Shown: one piece after another, positions 1-8,656 of the stretch
Position numbering within the stretch: the first letter of the stretch is position 1
How the letters are laid out: each line of letters opens with the position of its first letter
NCBI RefSeq assembly: GCF_051903075.1
Contig: NZ_CP182423.1
Coordinates: 2,108,001 to 2,172,000, forward strand
Reading direction: 5' to 3'
Source of the DNA: Embleya sp051903075
Lineage (GTDB): Bacteria; Actinomycetota; Actinomycetes; Streptomycetales; Streptomycetaceae
Length of the DNA: 64,000 bases
Notes under the pieces: model-generated
Database searches by the model: none
Seen by the model: only the letters and a program-made list of their open reading frames with translations
What the model was told of the DNA's origin: nothing
Position numbers and translations under genes: made by a program

Positions 1-666
1 CTGGCGCTGTGCGCCCGGCGGGTGGACGGGCTGATCGTGGTGCCGGCCAGCGGCAGCCATACCTATCTGCTGCCGGAGATCGAGGCGGGCATGGTGTGCG
101 TGTTCGTCGACCGGCCGCCGGGCGACATAGAGGCGGACACGGTCCTGGTCGACAACGTGGGCGGGGCCCGGACCGGCGTCGGGCATCTGGTCCGGCACGG
201 GCATCGGCGGATCGCCTTCATCGGCGACCGGCTGGAGATCTTCACCGCGCGCGAGCGGGTGCGCGGATACCGCGAGGCGTTGACCGAGGCGGGCATCGAC
301 ATCGATCCACGCCTGGTGTACAACGGGCCGCCGTACGGCGAGGAACTGCGCGCGTGGTTGCGGGCGATGCTCGGCGGCGCCGATCCGGCGACGGCGGTGT
401 TCTGCGGGAACAGCCGGTTCACGGTCGAGACGGTGCGCGAGATCCGCCGCTCCCCGGTACAGCCGGCCCTGGTCGGCTTCGACGACTTCGAACTCGCCGA
501 CATGCTCACGCCGGCGGTGACCGTGATCGCCCAGGATCCGTCCGGCCTCGGACAGGCCGCCGCGCAGTTGTTGTTCCGGCGGCTGGCGGGGGATCCGACC
601 CCGGTCCAGCACGTACACATGCGCACCCGGCTCATCCCCCGGGGATCGGGCGAGGTGGGGCCGTGA
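1..666 (+). CDS. LacI-family transcriptional regulator, C-terminal part (5' truncated by window edge)
   Basis: The frame is open from base 1, so the N-terminal DNA-binding domain lies outside the window. The visible 221 residues are the periplasmic-binding-protein-like effector domain of LacI/GalR regulators: a 'VDGLIVVP' strand, then 'VLVDNVGGARTGVGHLV', 'HRRIAFIGD', an 'RVRGYREAL' helix and 'LVGFDDFELADML', which is the standard LacI-family order. The next gene encodes a PfkB sugar kinase 44 bp downstream on the same strand. This suggests a sugar-responsive repressor of a carbohydrate-use operon; the sugar cannot be told. Family confident, ligand unknown. Confidence 0.88.
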   Translation: MALCARRVDGLIVVPASGSHTYLLPEIEAGMVCVFVDRPPGDIEADTVLVDNVGGARTGVGHLVRHGHRRIAFIGDRLEIFTARERVRGYREALTEAGIDIDPRLVYNGPPYGEELRAWLRAMLGGADPATAVFCGNSRFTVETVREIRRSPVQPALVGFDDFELADMLTPAVTVIAQDPSGLGQAAAQLLFRRLAGDPTPVQHVHMRTRLIPRGSGEVGP

Positions 667-710
667 CCGGGCAAGACGCGAGGTCGGCGTACGACGAGGG
701 AGGTTCGGCC

Positions 711-1658
711 GTGATCACGGTGATCGGCGAGGCGTTGATCGATCTGGTCCGGACCGAGGGCGGCGCGCCCGTCGCCCATCCGGGCGGCAGTCCGGCCAAT
801 GTGGCGGTCGGCCTGGGTCGGCTCGGCGTGCCGGTGCGGCTGATCACCCGTTATGGGAAGGACGAGTACGGCGAGTTGCTGGCCGCGCACCTGGCCGCGA
901 GCGGGGTGGTGCCGGCGCCGGAGGGCGTGCGCTCGGGGTCGACGAGCGTGGCGCACGCGCGAGTGGACGCGGCGGGGGTGGCCGACTACTCCTTCGACAT
1001 CGTGTGGGATCTGCCCGCGACGGTGCGGGTGCCTGCCGACTCACGGTGCGTGCACACCGGATCGATCGCGGCGACCCTGGCGCCGGGGGCCGAGACGGTA
1101 CGGGAGTTGCTGGCCGCCGCGCACGCCGGGCGCCGCGCGCTCGTGTCGTACGACCCGAACTGCCGGCCGTCCCTGATGGGCGAACCGGAGGCGGCTCGGG
1201 CGCGGATCGAGGCGCTGGTGGATCTGTGCGATCTGGTCAAGGTCAGCGATCAGGACCTGGAATGGCTGTATCCGGCGCGATCGTTCCGCGAAGTGGCGGA
1301 CGAGTGGCTGCGCCGGGGGCCGGGTCTGGTCGTGGTGACCCGGGGGGCCGAGGGTGCGTACGGGGTCTGCCGGGCCGGCCGGGCGACGATCCCGGCCGTG
1401 CCGGTGCGGGTGGTGGACACGGTCGGCGCGGGCGACGCGTACACGGCCGGGCTGTTGGACGCGCTTCGTCGGCGGGATCTGCTGAGCCCGAACGGGGTTC
1501 GCGACCTCGACCCGTCAACCCTGGCCGAACTGCTCGTCGAAGCCTCGTCGATCGCGGCGCTCACCTGCTCCCGGCCGGGCGCGGATCCGCCGACGGCGGC
1601 GGAGGTGGAGGCGTACCGGCGGGACGGACGTCTCGGAATGAGTGATGACTGTGTGTGA
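711..1658 (+). CDS. PfkB-family carbohydrate kinase (fructokinase/ribokinase-like)
   Basis: A 315-residue cytoplasmic ATP-dependent sugar kinase of the ribokinase/PfkB family. The N-terminal 'GGSPANVAVGLGRLG' (about residues 25-39) is the family signature that contacts the sugar. The C-terminal 'DTVGAGDAYTAGLLDAL' carries the anion hole and catalytic Asp (about residue 242). The GTG start at 711 is preceded by GGGAGG about 5 nt upstream, and an N-terminal 'VITVIGEALIDLV' strand is usual for the family. Length is normal. It lies just after the LacI-type gene and may be co-transcribed with it. Fructokinase is the best guess, but 2-keto-3-deoxygluconate or adenosine kinase cannot be excluded. 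Confidence 0.9.
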   Translation: MITVIGEALIDLVRTEGGAPVAHPGGSPANVAVGLGRLGVPVRLITRYGKDEYGELLAAHLAASGVVPAPEGVRSGSTSVAHARVDAAGVADYSFDIVWDLPATVRVPADSRCVHTGSIAATLAPGAETVRELLAAAHAGRRALVSYDPNCRPSLMGEPEAARARIEALVDLCDLVKVSDQDLEWLYPARSFREVADEWLRRGPGLVVVTRGAEGAYGVCRAGRATIPAVPVRVVDTVGAGDAYTAGLLDALRRRDLLSPNGVRDLDPSTLAELLVEASSIAALTCSRPGADPPTAAEVEAYRRDGRLGMSDDCV

Positions 1659-1947
1659 TTGCTCGGCGACCCAGGGGCAGGGGTGTTGGGCGGCGATATT
1701 CGGACACTCGGTCGAGGGTGGGTGTCGTCGGCGCGTGGGGTGATGCCAGGCCGGGGACCTCGTGGTTGTTCCGTGTCGGTACTCCGGCGGGGCGATCGGG
1801 GCGATGGCCGATTCCGGTGGTGTCCGGTGGGTGGGGGTGAGTCCGGCACGTGGCCGGAACCACGATCGACGTCCGTTTCGGTCACGGGTAGATGACGGCC
1901 GGCCGAGACGGTGCCGAGGCGGGATTCGGGCGCTCTACGGTAAACCC

Positions 1948-2475
1948 ATGACTGTGTCGTCGGATGCCGACAAACAGCTCGCACTGATCGTCGAAGTCCA
2001 GGACCTGGCCCGGGAATTGGGTATCGAGGTCTGGTTGCGCGGCGGTTGGGCGATGGATTTCTACCTCGGCCGGATCACCCGGGAGCATGTGGACGTCGAC
2101 TGGTTCGCGTGGGCCGAGGACGCCCCGGCGCTCACGGTCGCGTTCGCCGCGCGCGGCTTCGTGCGGTTGGCCCGGGCACCGGCCGAACAGCAGCTCGATT
2201 ACACGACGGGAGACGTGGAATTGGGTTTTGCCTTCCTGGCCCGCGACCCGGAGGGCCACGTGATCGTGGCCGGCGGACCGTGGGCGGGCGCCCGCTGGCC
2301 GGACGGGATGCTCGACGCTCCCCCCGGGAAGTTGGCCGGGGTGTCGTGTCCGATCATTTCGCCCGAGGCCCAGATCGAGATCAAGTTGATGACCCCGGTC
2401 TGGCGACCGCACCGACCGCGCCGGGCCAAGGACGCCGAGGACATCGAACGCCTGCGGGAGGGATTGGCCCGGTAG
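1948..2475 (+). CDS. Nucleotidyltransferase-fold protein, aminoglycoside/lincosamide nucleotidyltransferase-like
   Basis: A 175-residue protein. 'RGGWAMDFYLGRITREH' (GGWAMD at 32-37) followed by 'DVD' (49-51) gives the spaced acidic residues of the minimal nucleotidyltransferase fold seen in ANT(2'')-like and Lnu-like antibiotic-modifying enzymes. These transfer AMP from ATP to a hydroxyl of an aminoglycoside or lincosamide. The C-terminal 'HRPRRAKDAEDIERL' also fits that family. The ATG at 1948 is chosen because upstream codons lose coding character. Whether the substrate is an antibiotic or a metabolite cannot be told; many soil actinomycetes carry such genes without known resistance. Confidence 0.75.
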   Translation: MTVSSDADKQLALIVEVQDLARELGIEVWLRGGWAMDFYLGRITREHVDVDWFAWAEDAPALTVAFAARGFVRLARAPAEQQLDYTTGDVELGFAFLARDPEGHVIVAGGPWAGARWPDGMLDAPPGKLAGVSCPIISPEAQIEIKLMTPVWRPHRPRRAKDAEDIERLREGLAR

Positions 2476-3193
2476 GCGGTGGGGTTCGCGGTGGGGACCG
2501 CGTGACCCGGGAGTGTGGGGAGGGTGGGGACGATGGGGATGCGCTGCCGGGCTTCGCCCGGGGAGCGACACCGATTCGGCCGTGATCCGGATCGGGCCTC
2601 GAAGGGGGATTCGCATCGGGGCGTCGACCGCGTCGTCGGTCGAGCGGACTGAAACCGACATCGACAATCCGTGATCCGTATGCGGTCACCGGTCGACCGT
2701 GGCCGGGCAATTCGGCGTGCGCACACGCACTCGCGCACTGGCGCGCTTTCGGGGCGCCGAGTCGTGGTGCGCGCGTCGACAGCGGTTCGAGTCGCCGGGC
2801 TGCGGGATGCGCGGGTGGTATCCGCGTGGGGTTGCGCGGGTGCGCGTCGGTGTTCGGGTGGTGTGGGCGTGGCACGGCCGGTCGATGGTCGGCCGGGGCT
2901 CCGGAGGGCTCGGGGGTGGCCGCGCCCTCCGGAGCGGTCACCGCCGGTCCGATCGGTGGATCGACGGTGGCCGCGGGGCGGTGCCGCATAGGAACGTCGT
3001 GGCGGGCGCCCGCGTTGCCCGGCTGACTCGACGGTCGCTCCGCCGGCGGCTGTTCCCGGCCGGCTCCGAGTCGGTGGTCGGGCCGGCGTTCGGGCTCGGA
3101 GACGCCGTCCCGGACCACCTGGGCCGGGCGTTGCGCGAGGCGGCGTTCGTGGCCGCGAGCGCCTTCGGACCCGACCCGGGTTGCGGGTGTCGG
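2476..3193. other. Intergenic stretch, no gene recognised
   Basis: About 720 bp between convergent genes. Open frames exist on both strands but none shows a recognisable domain, a good ribosome-binding site or steady third-position G/C bias. A run resembling a tRNA T-loop near 2781 does not fold. Confidence 0.6.
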
Positions 3194-3937
3194 TCAGGTG
3201 TCGGGGGTGACCGTGACGGGTGGGCCGAAGCGTACGGGTACGCCCGGGGAGTAAAGCGCGCTGGTCGGGGCGCCGGTGATGTTCGGGAGGCCGGCGGCGG
3301 CGATCAGGTTTTCGTCGAGGTGCAGCACCTCGGCGTGGTGCAGCGACCACTGCGGATGCGCGTTGGGCAGGTAAAGGGTGCGGCCGGCGACCGAGGTGTG
3401 CAGGCCCCAACGCGCCGTCAGGAAGTGTTCCAGCGGGCCGGGTTCGGTCACCGGCGCGCCGACGCGGACCTCGACCGTCGCCGCGTGCGGCGCGCCCTCG
3501 AGGCGGTGCCGGCAGGTGGTGTAGCGCACCCGGTCGCCGGCGCGCTCGATCCGCATCCGGGCCCAGCGGTAGGGCAGGCGCAGCGTGGCCCGGGCGGTCA
3601 GCACCGGCAGCAGGCGGGCGGCCTCCAGGGAGCGGAAGACGACGCCGCGACGGCCGGCGCCGTCCACGGAGTACAACCGCACATTGGTCTCCGGGAAGGT
3701 GCCCAGCCACGGGACGCGCGGCAGCCGCAGCAGACCGACGTCGACCATCCGGAACGGGACCAGGCCGACGTAGGTCACCCCGTCGAGCACGTCGGGCCGG
3801 GTGCCCTCGGGGAGCAGCGGGGCGACCTCGGCGGGCGACACGGGCCAGTGCAAAAAGGTGAGTTCGCTCCAGCGCTGGGTGAGCACCACGTGCCGGATCC
3901 CGCGCGGCGCCAACGGGGTGACGGGTTCGATCCTCAT
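3194..3937 (-). CDS. DUF2071 (YqjF-like) family protein
   Basis: A 247-residue protein of the DUF2071/YqjF family, whose biochemical role is unknown. Diagnostic features are 'LTQRWSELTFLHWPV' near the N terminus, 'YVGLVPFRMVDVG', 'TFPETNVRLYSVDGAGRRGVVF', and a C-terminal 'LPNAHPQWSLHHAEVL'. I start at the ATG ending at 3937, because the upstream in-frame ATG gives only a proline-rich low-complexity tail. It lies 67 bp downstream of the ArsR-type gene on the same strand and is probably co-transcribed with it. Confidence 0.85.
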   Translation of the reverse strand: MRIEPVTPLAPRGIRHVVLTQRWSELTFLHWPVSPAEVAPLLPEGTRPDVLDGVTYVGLVPFRMVDVGLLRLPRVPWLGTFPETNVRLYSVDGAGRRGVVFRSLEAARLLPVLTARATLRLPYRWARMRIERAGDRVRYTTCRHRLEGAPHAATVEVRVGAPVTEPGPLEHFLTARWGLHTSVAGRTLYLPNAHPQWSLHHAEVLHLDENLIAAAGLPNITGAPTSALYSPGVPVRFGPPVTVTPDT

Positions 3938-4004
3938 CGGGCCATGGTGGCGCATCGGCGGGGGCGGGGGTCGCCGCATCGCCCGGTTCGGGGCCGGCGC
4001 CCGG

Positions 4005-4976
4005 TCATCGCGATGTCTGGGCGGCGATCAGGGCCTCGCCCGTCGGGGAGCGGTAGTACAGGACGGAGCGGCCGGCGCGGCGGCGCAGCACCAGGTGGGC
4101 GTCCAGCAGGATCCGCAGGTGGCGGCCGACCGAGCCCAGGCCCTGTCCGGTGAGCGCGACCAGTTGGCTGGTGCTCTTGGGCGTGTCGAGGCGGATCAGT
4201 ACGCCGGCCCGGCCGGCGCCGAGGAGGCGGGCCAGCGCATCGGCCGCGGCCGGTCGGGGGCCGTCGGCCAGCACGCCGGAACAGGGGTAGACCACCGCGT
4301 AGTGCCGGGCCTCGTCCCAGGCCACCCAGCCGCGCCCGGGGGTGACCGGGACGAACGACAGCCGCGCCCGGCCGAGATCGCGCGGCGGGTAGTCGTACGC
4401 GTTGATCCGCAGTCGGCTCGCGCCCAGCCAGCGCATGCCCGGGCGCAGGTCGTCCAGCGCCGCCGCCCAGCCGCCGCGGCCGAGTCGATCGGTGCGGGCG
4501 ATGATGTCGGCCTCGATGATCCGGCGGCGGCGCGGCCAGTCGGGGCGGACCACCCCGCTCCAGACCCAGTCCAGGATGTCGGCGGCGCGCGCGGCGAGGT
4601 CGTCGCGCCGCAGCGCGGGCGGCAGTGGGCCGCCCATCGACACCTCCAGGTTCGCCCGGGTGTCGGCGGCGGAGGCGGCCCGGACCCGTTCCAGTTCCGT
4701 GTCGAAGCTCGGCTCCGGGTCGCGGGTCGGCGGGGGCGTGAGGAAGTCGGCGTTCCAACTGCCGCCGTAGCCGATGCGCAGCAGCAGCGCGGTGATCGGG
4801 TCGGCGGCGAGCCGGGCCCGGTAGGCGGGCAGGTGCGCGGCCAGCCAGGCGCCCTCGCCGGGGTGGCGGGCCGTACCGCGCTCCAGGGTCTTCAGCGTCG
4901 CGGTGACCTCGGCCAGGGGTGAAACGGTGAAGCGGCTGCCCGCGAGGGTATCCGCGTCGACCTGCCACCACCCCAT
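4005..4976 (-). CDS. ArsR/SmtB-type winged-helix transcriptional regulator
   Basis: A 323-residue regulator with a long N-terminal domain of unknown function and an ArsR-like winged helix at the C terminus ('STSQLVALTGQGLGSVGRHLRILLDAHLV' then 'RAGRSVLYYRSPTGEAL', about residues 245-320). This layout (DUF5937-like N terminus plus HTH) is common in Streptomyces. The start is the ATG ending at 4976. The gene is divergent from an MFS transporter starting 59 bp away, so it probably controls that exporter and itself from the shared spacer. No metal-binding Cys pair is visible, so metal sensing is not suggested. Confidence 0.85.
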   Translation of the reverse strand: MGWWQVDADTLAGSRFTVSPLAEVTATLKTLERGTARHPGEGAWLAAHLPAYRARLAADPITALLLRIGYGGSWNADFLTPPPTRDPEPSFDTELERVRAASAADTRANLEVSMGGPLPPALRRDDLAARAADILDWVWSGVVRPDWPRRRRIIEADIIARTDRLGRGGWAAALDDLRPGMRWLGASRLRINAYDYPPRDLGRARLSFVPVTPGRGWVAWDEARHYAVVYPCSGVLADGPRPAAADALARLLGAGRAGVLIRLDTPKSTSQLVALTGQGLGSVGRHLRILLDAHLVLRRRAGRSVLYYRSPTGEALIAAQTSR

Positions 4977-5035
4977 GCTTTCGCCTCCCGGCGAAACAGT
5001 AACGCCCCGGGCTCGGATGCCTCGAAGCTCTCGCC

Positions 5036-6220
5036 ATGCGCACCTACCGAGAGCTGTTCCGCACACCGGAGTACACCCCGCTGTTCGCCGCCACATCCGC
5101 GCATCTGGCGGCGATGACGGTCAGCGGACTGGCCCTGGGCACCCTGGTCTTCGACCGGACCGGCTCGCCGCTGCTGGCCGCGCTCGGCATGTTCGGCGGG
5201 TCGCTCGCGCAGGTGGTGGGGGCGACCGCGCTGATGTCGGCGGCGGATCGGTTGCCGCCCCGGGCCGCGTTGACCTCGACGGGTCTGGTGTTCGCCCTGG
5301 GCACGGCCGCGTTGGCCCTGCCCGGGATGCCGCTGTGGGCGCTGTTCGCCGTCGTGTTGGGCCAGGGTGCGGTGGCCGCGGTGGGCGGTGGGGTGCGTTT
5401 CGGGCTGCTGAACGAGATCCTGCCCCGGGACGGCTACCTGCTCGGCCGGTCGGTGCTCAACATGAGCAACGGGACGGTACAGATCCTGGGCTACTCGCTC
5501 GGCGCCGTGCTGGTCACCGCGCTGTCCGCGCGCGGCACGCTCCTGGTGGGGGCCGGGTTGTACCTGCTCGCGGCGGTGGTGTCGCGGTGCGGACTGGCGG
5601 CTCGGCCGCCGCGCGCGGCCGGTCGGCCGTCGGTGGCCGAGACGTGGCGCAACAACGCGCTGTTGTGGTCGGTGAAACCGCGCCGCTACGTCTACCTCGC
5701 ACTGTGGGTGCCCAACGGGCTGGTCGTCGGCTGCGAGTCGTTGTTCATCCCGCTCGAACCCGACCACGCGGGACTGCTGTTCGCGGCGGCGGCGCTGGGC
5801 ATGCTGGCCGGGGACGTGCTCGGCGGCCGGTTCGTGCCGGGGCCGTGGCGGCACCGGCTCGGGCCACCGATGTTGCTGCTGCTGGCCGCGCCGTACCTGG
5901 TGTTCGTGACGGATCCGGCGCTGCCGCTCGCGCTGATCGTGGTCGCGATCGCATCGGTCGGCTACTCGGCGAGCCTGCTGTTCCAGGAACGGCTGATGGC
6001 CATGACGCCGGACGAGCTGAGCGGCCAGGCGCTGGGGCTGCACGCGTCCGGGATGGTGGCGATGCAGGGGGTGTGCGCGTCGCTCGCGGGCGGGATCGCG
6101 CAGGTGACATCGCCGAGCACCGCGATGGTGGTGATGGCGGGGATGTCGATCACGGTGACGCTGAGCCTGACGGCGGGCCTGCGGGCGGGCCCGGGGGCGG
6201 CGGAGGTGCCCGTGGGGTGA
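5036..6220 (+). CDS. MFS transporter
   Basis: A 394-residue integral membrane protein with about twelve hydrophobic segments. It opens with 'YRELFRTPEYTPLFAATSAH', typical of MFS exporters, and has the loop 'SAADRLPPRAALTST' between TM2 and TM3. Family role: proton-coupled export of drugs or metabolites. Substrate unknown. It is divergent from the ArsR-type regulator at 4005-4976 with 59 bp between start codons, the usual regulator-exporter pairing. The DNA ligase gene begins 44 bp after its stop and may be read through from it. Confidence 0.88.
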   Translation: MRTYRELFRTPEYTPLFAATSAHLAAMTVSGLALGTLVFDRTGSPLLAALGMFGGSLAQVVGATALMSAADRLPPRAALTSTGLVFALGTAALALPGMPLWALFAVVLGQGAVAAVGGGVRFGLLNEILPRDGYLLGRSVLNMSNGTVQILGYSLGAVLVTALSARGTLLVGAGLYLLAAVVSRCGLAARPPRAAGRPSVAETWRNNALLWSVKPRRYVYLALWVPNGLVVGCESLFIPLEPDHAGLLFAAAALGMLAGDVLGGRFVPGPWRHRLGPPMLLLLAAPYLVFVTDPALPLALIVVAIASVGYSASLLFQERLMAMTPDELSGQALGLHASGMVAMQGVCASLAGGIAQVTSPSTAMVVMAGMSITVTLSLTAGLRAGPGAAEVPVG

Positions 6221-6264
6221 TGTCGGCGCGGAGTGATGTCGGTGCTGTTCGAGAGCATGTGCGC

Positions 6265-8415
6265 ATGATCGACACCCCGGCGCCGGCCGCCGTTCTCGCC
6301 GACTTCGACGCGTACAACCGGGCCGTCGCGGCCGTCGCCGACGCCGCGCGGGCCTACTACGGCGGCGCCGAGTCCACCGTCGACGACGACACCTACGACC
6401 GGCTGCTGCGCGGGATCGAGGCGTACGAGCGGGCGCACCCCGAGCACGCGGTCGCCGAATCGCCGGTGGGCAAGGTCGCCGCGGGCGCGCTGCCCGGCGG
6501 GGACGTGCCGCACACGGTGCCGATGCTGAGCCTGGACAACGTGTTCGCCCCGGAAGGGCTGACCGCGTGGGCCGCCTCGTTGGAGCGCCGGTTGGGCCGG
6601 GCGCCGGCCGCGCTGACGGTCGAGCCGAAGATGGACGGCCTCGCGGTCGCGGTGCGCTACCGCGAGGGCCGGCTCGACCGGCTGATCACCCGCGGCGACG
6701 GCATCGCCGGGGAGGACGTCTCGCACGCCATCGGCACCATCGTCGGTCTGCCCGAGCGGTTGGCCGAGCCGGTCTCGATCGAGGTGCGCGGCGAAGTCCT
6801 GCTCACCGCCGAGCAGTTCGAGGCGGCCAACGAGATCCGCCGGGAATACGGCGCGAGTGTGTTCGCCAATCCGCGCGGCGGTGCGGCCGGGACGCTGCGG
6901 GCCAAGGACCGGCCGTACGTGATCCCGATGACCTTCTTCGGCTACGTGGCGCTGCCGCTGCCCGACGACGAGAGCACGTTCGCGGCCGAGTTGCGCACAG
7001 CCGACCACTCGGCGGTGATGGGCCGGGTGGAGGCGCTGGGCGTGCTCACCACCGGGCGTACCGCGGCGCGGCTTCGGGTGTGCGCCACGATCGCCGAGGT
7101 CCAGGCGGTGGTGGACGAAATCGCGGCGCTGCGCGCCGAGTTGCCGTTCGGGATCGACGGCGTGGTGATCAAGGCCGACGCCGCCGCCGACCAGGCCGAG
7201 GCCGGCAGCGGCACCCGCGCGCCGCGCTGGGCGATCGCGTACAAGCTGGCCGCCGTGCACAAGATCACCCGGCTCCTCGGGGTCGACTGGGCGGTCGGCC
7301 GCACCGGGGTGATCGCTCCGCGCGCGATCCTGGACCCGATCGAGATCGACGGCAGCATCGTCGGCTTCGCGACCCTGCACAACCCGGCCGACATCGAGCG
7401 ACGCGGGCTGATGATCGGCGACACGGTCAGCGTGTACAAGGCGGGCGACATCATCCCGCGCGTGGAGGCCCCGCTGGTGCACGCGCGCACCGGCGCCGAG
7501 ACGCCGATCGAGTTCCCCACCGCGTGTCCCAAGTGCGGCGGTGAGGTGGACACTTCGCAGCAGCGGTGGCGGTGCGCCCAGGGCCGCGCGTGCGGGCTGC
7601 ACGCCGGGATCCTGTACGCGGTGGGCCGCGACCAACTCGACATCGAGGGCATCGGCGGCCGGATCGTGACGCAACTGATCGAATCCGGCGCGGTCGCGGA
7701 CGTGGCCGACCTGTTCACCCTCACCCGCGAACAGTTCCTCGCCCTGGACCGGATCGACAAGATCGCCGACCGGCTGATGGCGGGCATCGAGGAGGCCCGG
7801 ACCAAGCCGCTGAATCGGGTGTTGTGCGCGCTGGGGGTGCGGTTGACCGGGCGCTCGATGTCTCGGCGGATCGCCCGCCACTTCGGCACGATGGACGCGA
7901 TCCGTGCGGCCGATGTGGAGGCGATGGCGCAGGTCGAGGGGATCGGGCCCGGGAAGGCTGCGGTGATCGTCTCGGAACTGGCCGAACTCGGGGATGTGAT
8001 CGACAAGTTGGTGGCTGCCGGGGTGAACATGAGCGAGCCCGGGGTGGTGCAAGGTGCGGGGGTGGGTGTGGTGCCGGGTGCGGGTGTGGTTTCGGGGACG
8101 GGTGTGGCTTCGGGGGTGGGTGGCGAGGCGGGCTCTGAGTCGGGCGACGCGGGTGGGGCCGGGCCGCTTGCGGGTATGGCCGTCGTGGTGACCGGGGCGA
8201 TGACGGGTGCGCTCGCGGCGCTGTCGCGCAACGAGATGAACGAGTTGATCGAACGTGCCGGGGGTACCGCCTCCTCCGGGGTGTCCAAGAAGACGGCGCT
8301 CGTGGTCGCCGGGGACAAGGCCGGATCCAAGCGGGCCAAGGCGGAGCAACTGGGCGTGCGGATCCTGACGCCGGAGGAATTCGCGGAACTGGTGGGGGCG
8401 TTGCTTCCGTCCTGA
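6265..8415 (+). CDS. ligA: NAD(+)-dependent DNA ligase, probable second copy (LigA2-like)
   Basis: A 716-residue ligase that seals nicks using NAD. Order of domains: Ia ('DDDTYDRLLRGIEAYE'), adenylation domain with the KxDG motif 'EPKMDGLAVAVRY' (nucleophile Lys122), OB fold with 'GRTGVIAPRAILDPIEIDG', a four-Cys zinc finger (C421, C424, C437, C443), helix-hairpin-helix repeats, and a C-terminal BRCT domain ('GMAVVVTGAMTGALAALSR'). A Gly/Val/Ala-rich repeat linker of about 45 residues separates HhH and BRCT. The zinc finger spacing and divergent sequence suggest the accessory ligase found in many Streptomyces rather than the housekeeping one. ATG 6265 chosen; a GTG two codons upstream is possible. 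Confidence 0.9.
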   Translation: MIDTPAPAAVLADFDAYNRAVAAVADAARAYYGGAESTVDDDTYDRLLRGIEAYERAHPEHAVAESPVGKVAAGALPGGDVPHTVPMLSLDNVFAPEGLTAWAASLERRLGRAPAALTVEPKMDGLAVAVRYREGRLDRLITRGDGIAGEDVSHAIGTIVGLPERLAEPVSIEVRGEVLLTAEQFEAANEIRREYGASVFANPRGGAAGTLRAKDRPYVIPMTFFGYVALPLPDDESTFAAELRTADHSAVMGRVEALGVLTTGRTAARLRVCATIAEVQAVVDEIAALRAELPFGIDGVVIKADAAADQAEAGSGTRAPRWAIAYKLAAVHKITRLLGVDWAVGRTGVIAPRAILDPIEIDGSIVGFATLHNPADIERRGLMIGDTVSVYKAGDIIPRVEAPLVHARTGAETPIEFPTACPKCGGEVDTSQQRWRCAQGRACGLHAGILYAVGRDQLDIEGIGGRIVTQLIESGAVADVADLFTLTREQFLALDRIDKIADRLMAGIEEARTKPLNRVLCALGVRLTGRSMSRRIARHFGTMDAIRAADVEAMAQVEGIGPGKAAVIVSELAELGDVIDKLVAAGVNMSEPGVVQGAGVGVVPGAGVVSGTGVASGVGGEAGSESGDAGGAGPLAGMAVVVTGAMTGALAALSRNEMNELIERAGGTASSGVSKKTALVVAGDKAGSKRAKAEQLGVRILTPEEFAELVGALLPS

Positions 8416-8656
8416 CCGACGGGGGTGCCGGCATTCGCGTCGATACCCGCTCCCGTTCCGGCTCCCGCTCCGGCGGCGGTGATTCGGGCGATCCCTAGCA
8501 GATCGACGAAGACCGTGAGGTGAATAGGACGATATCGGTGTGCGAAGCCTTCGGCGCCGGCATCGTCGCGTTCGGGAGCCGGTGGTGGCCGGGAAGGTTC
8601 GCAGCGCGCGGAACCGCCGGAGCCGCACCACCCTTCGACGACGAATGGAGTCCCCC

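Noticed and set aside
2770..2815. tRNA-like T-loop sequence (GGTTCGAGTC)
   Set aside because: Flanking bases do not form a T-stem or acceptor stem and no anticodon arm is found.
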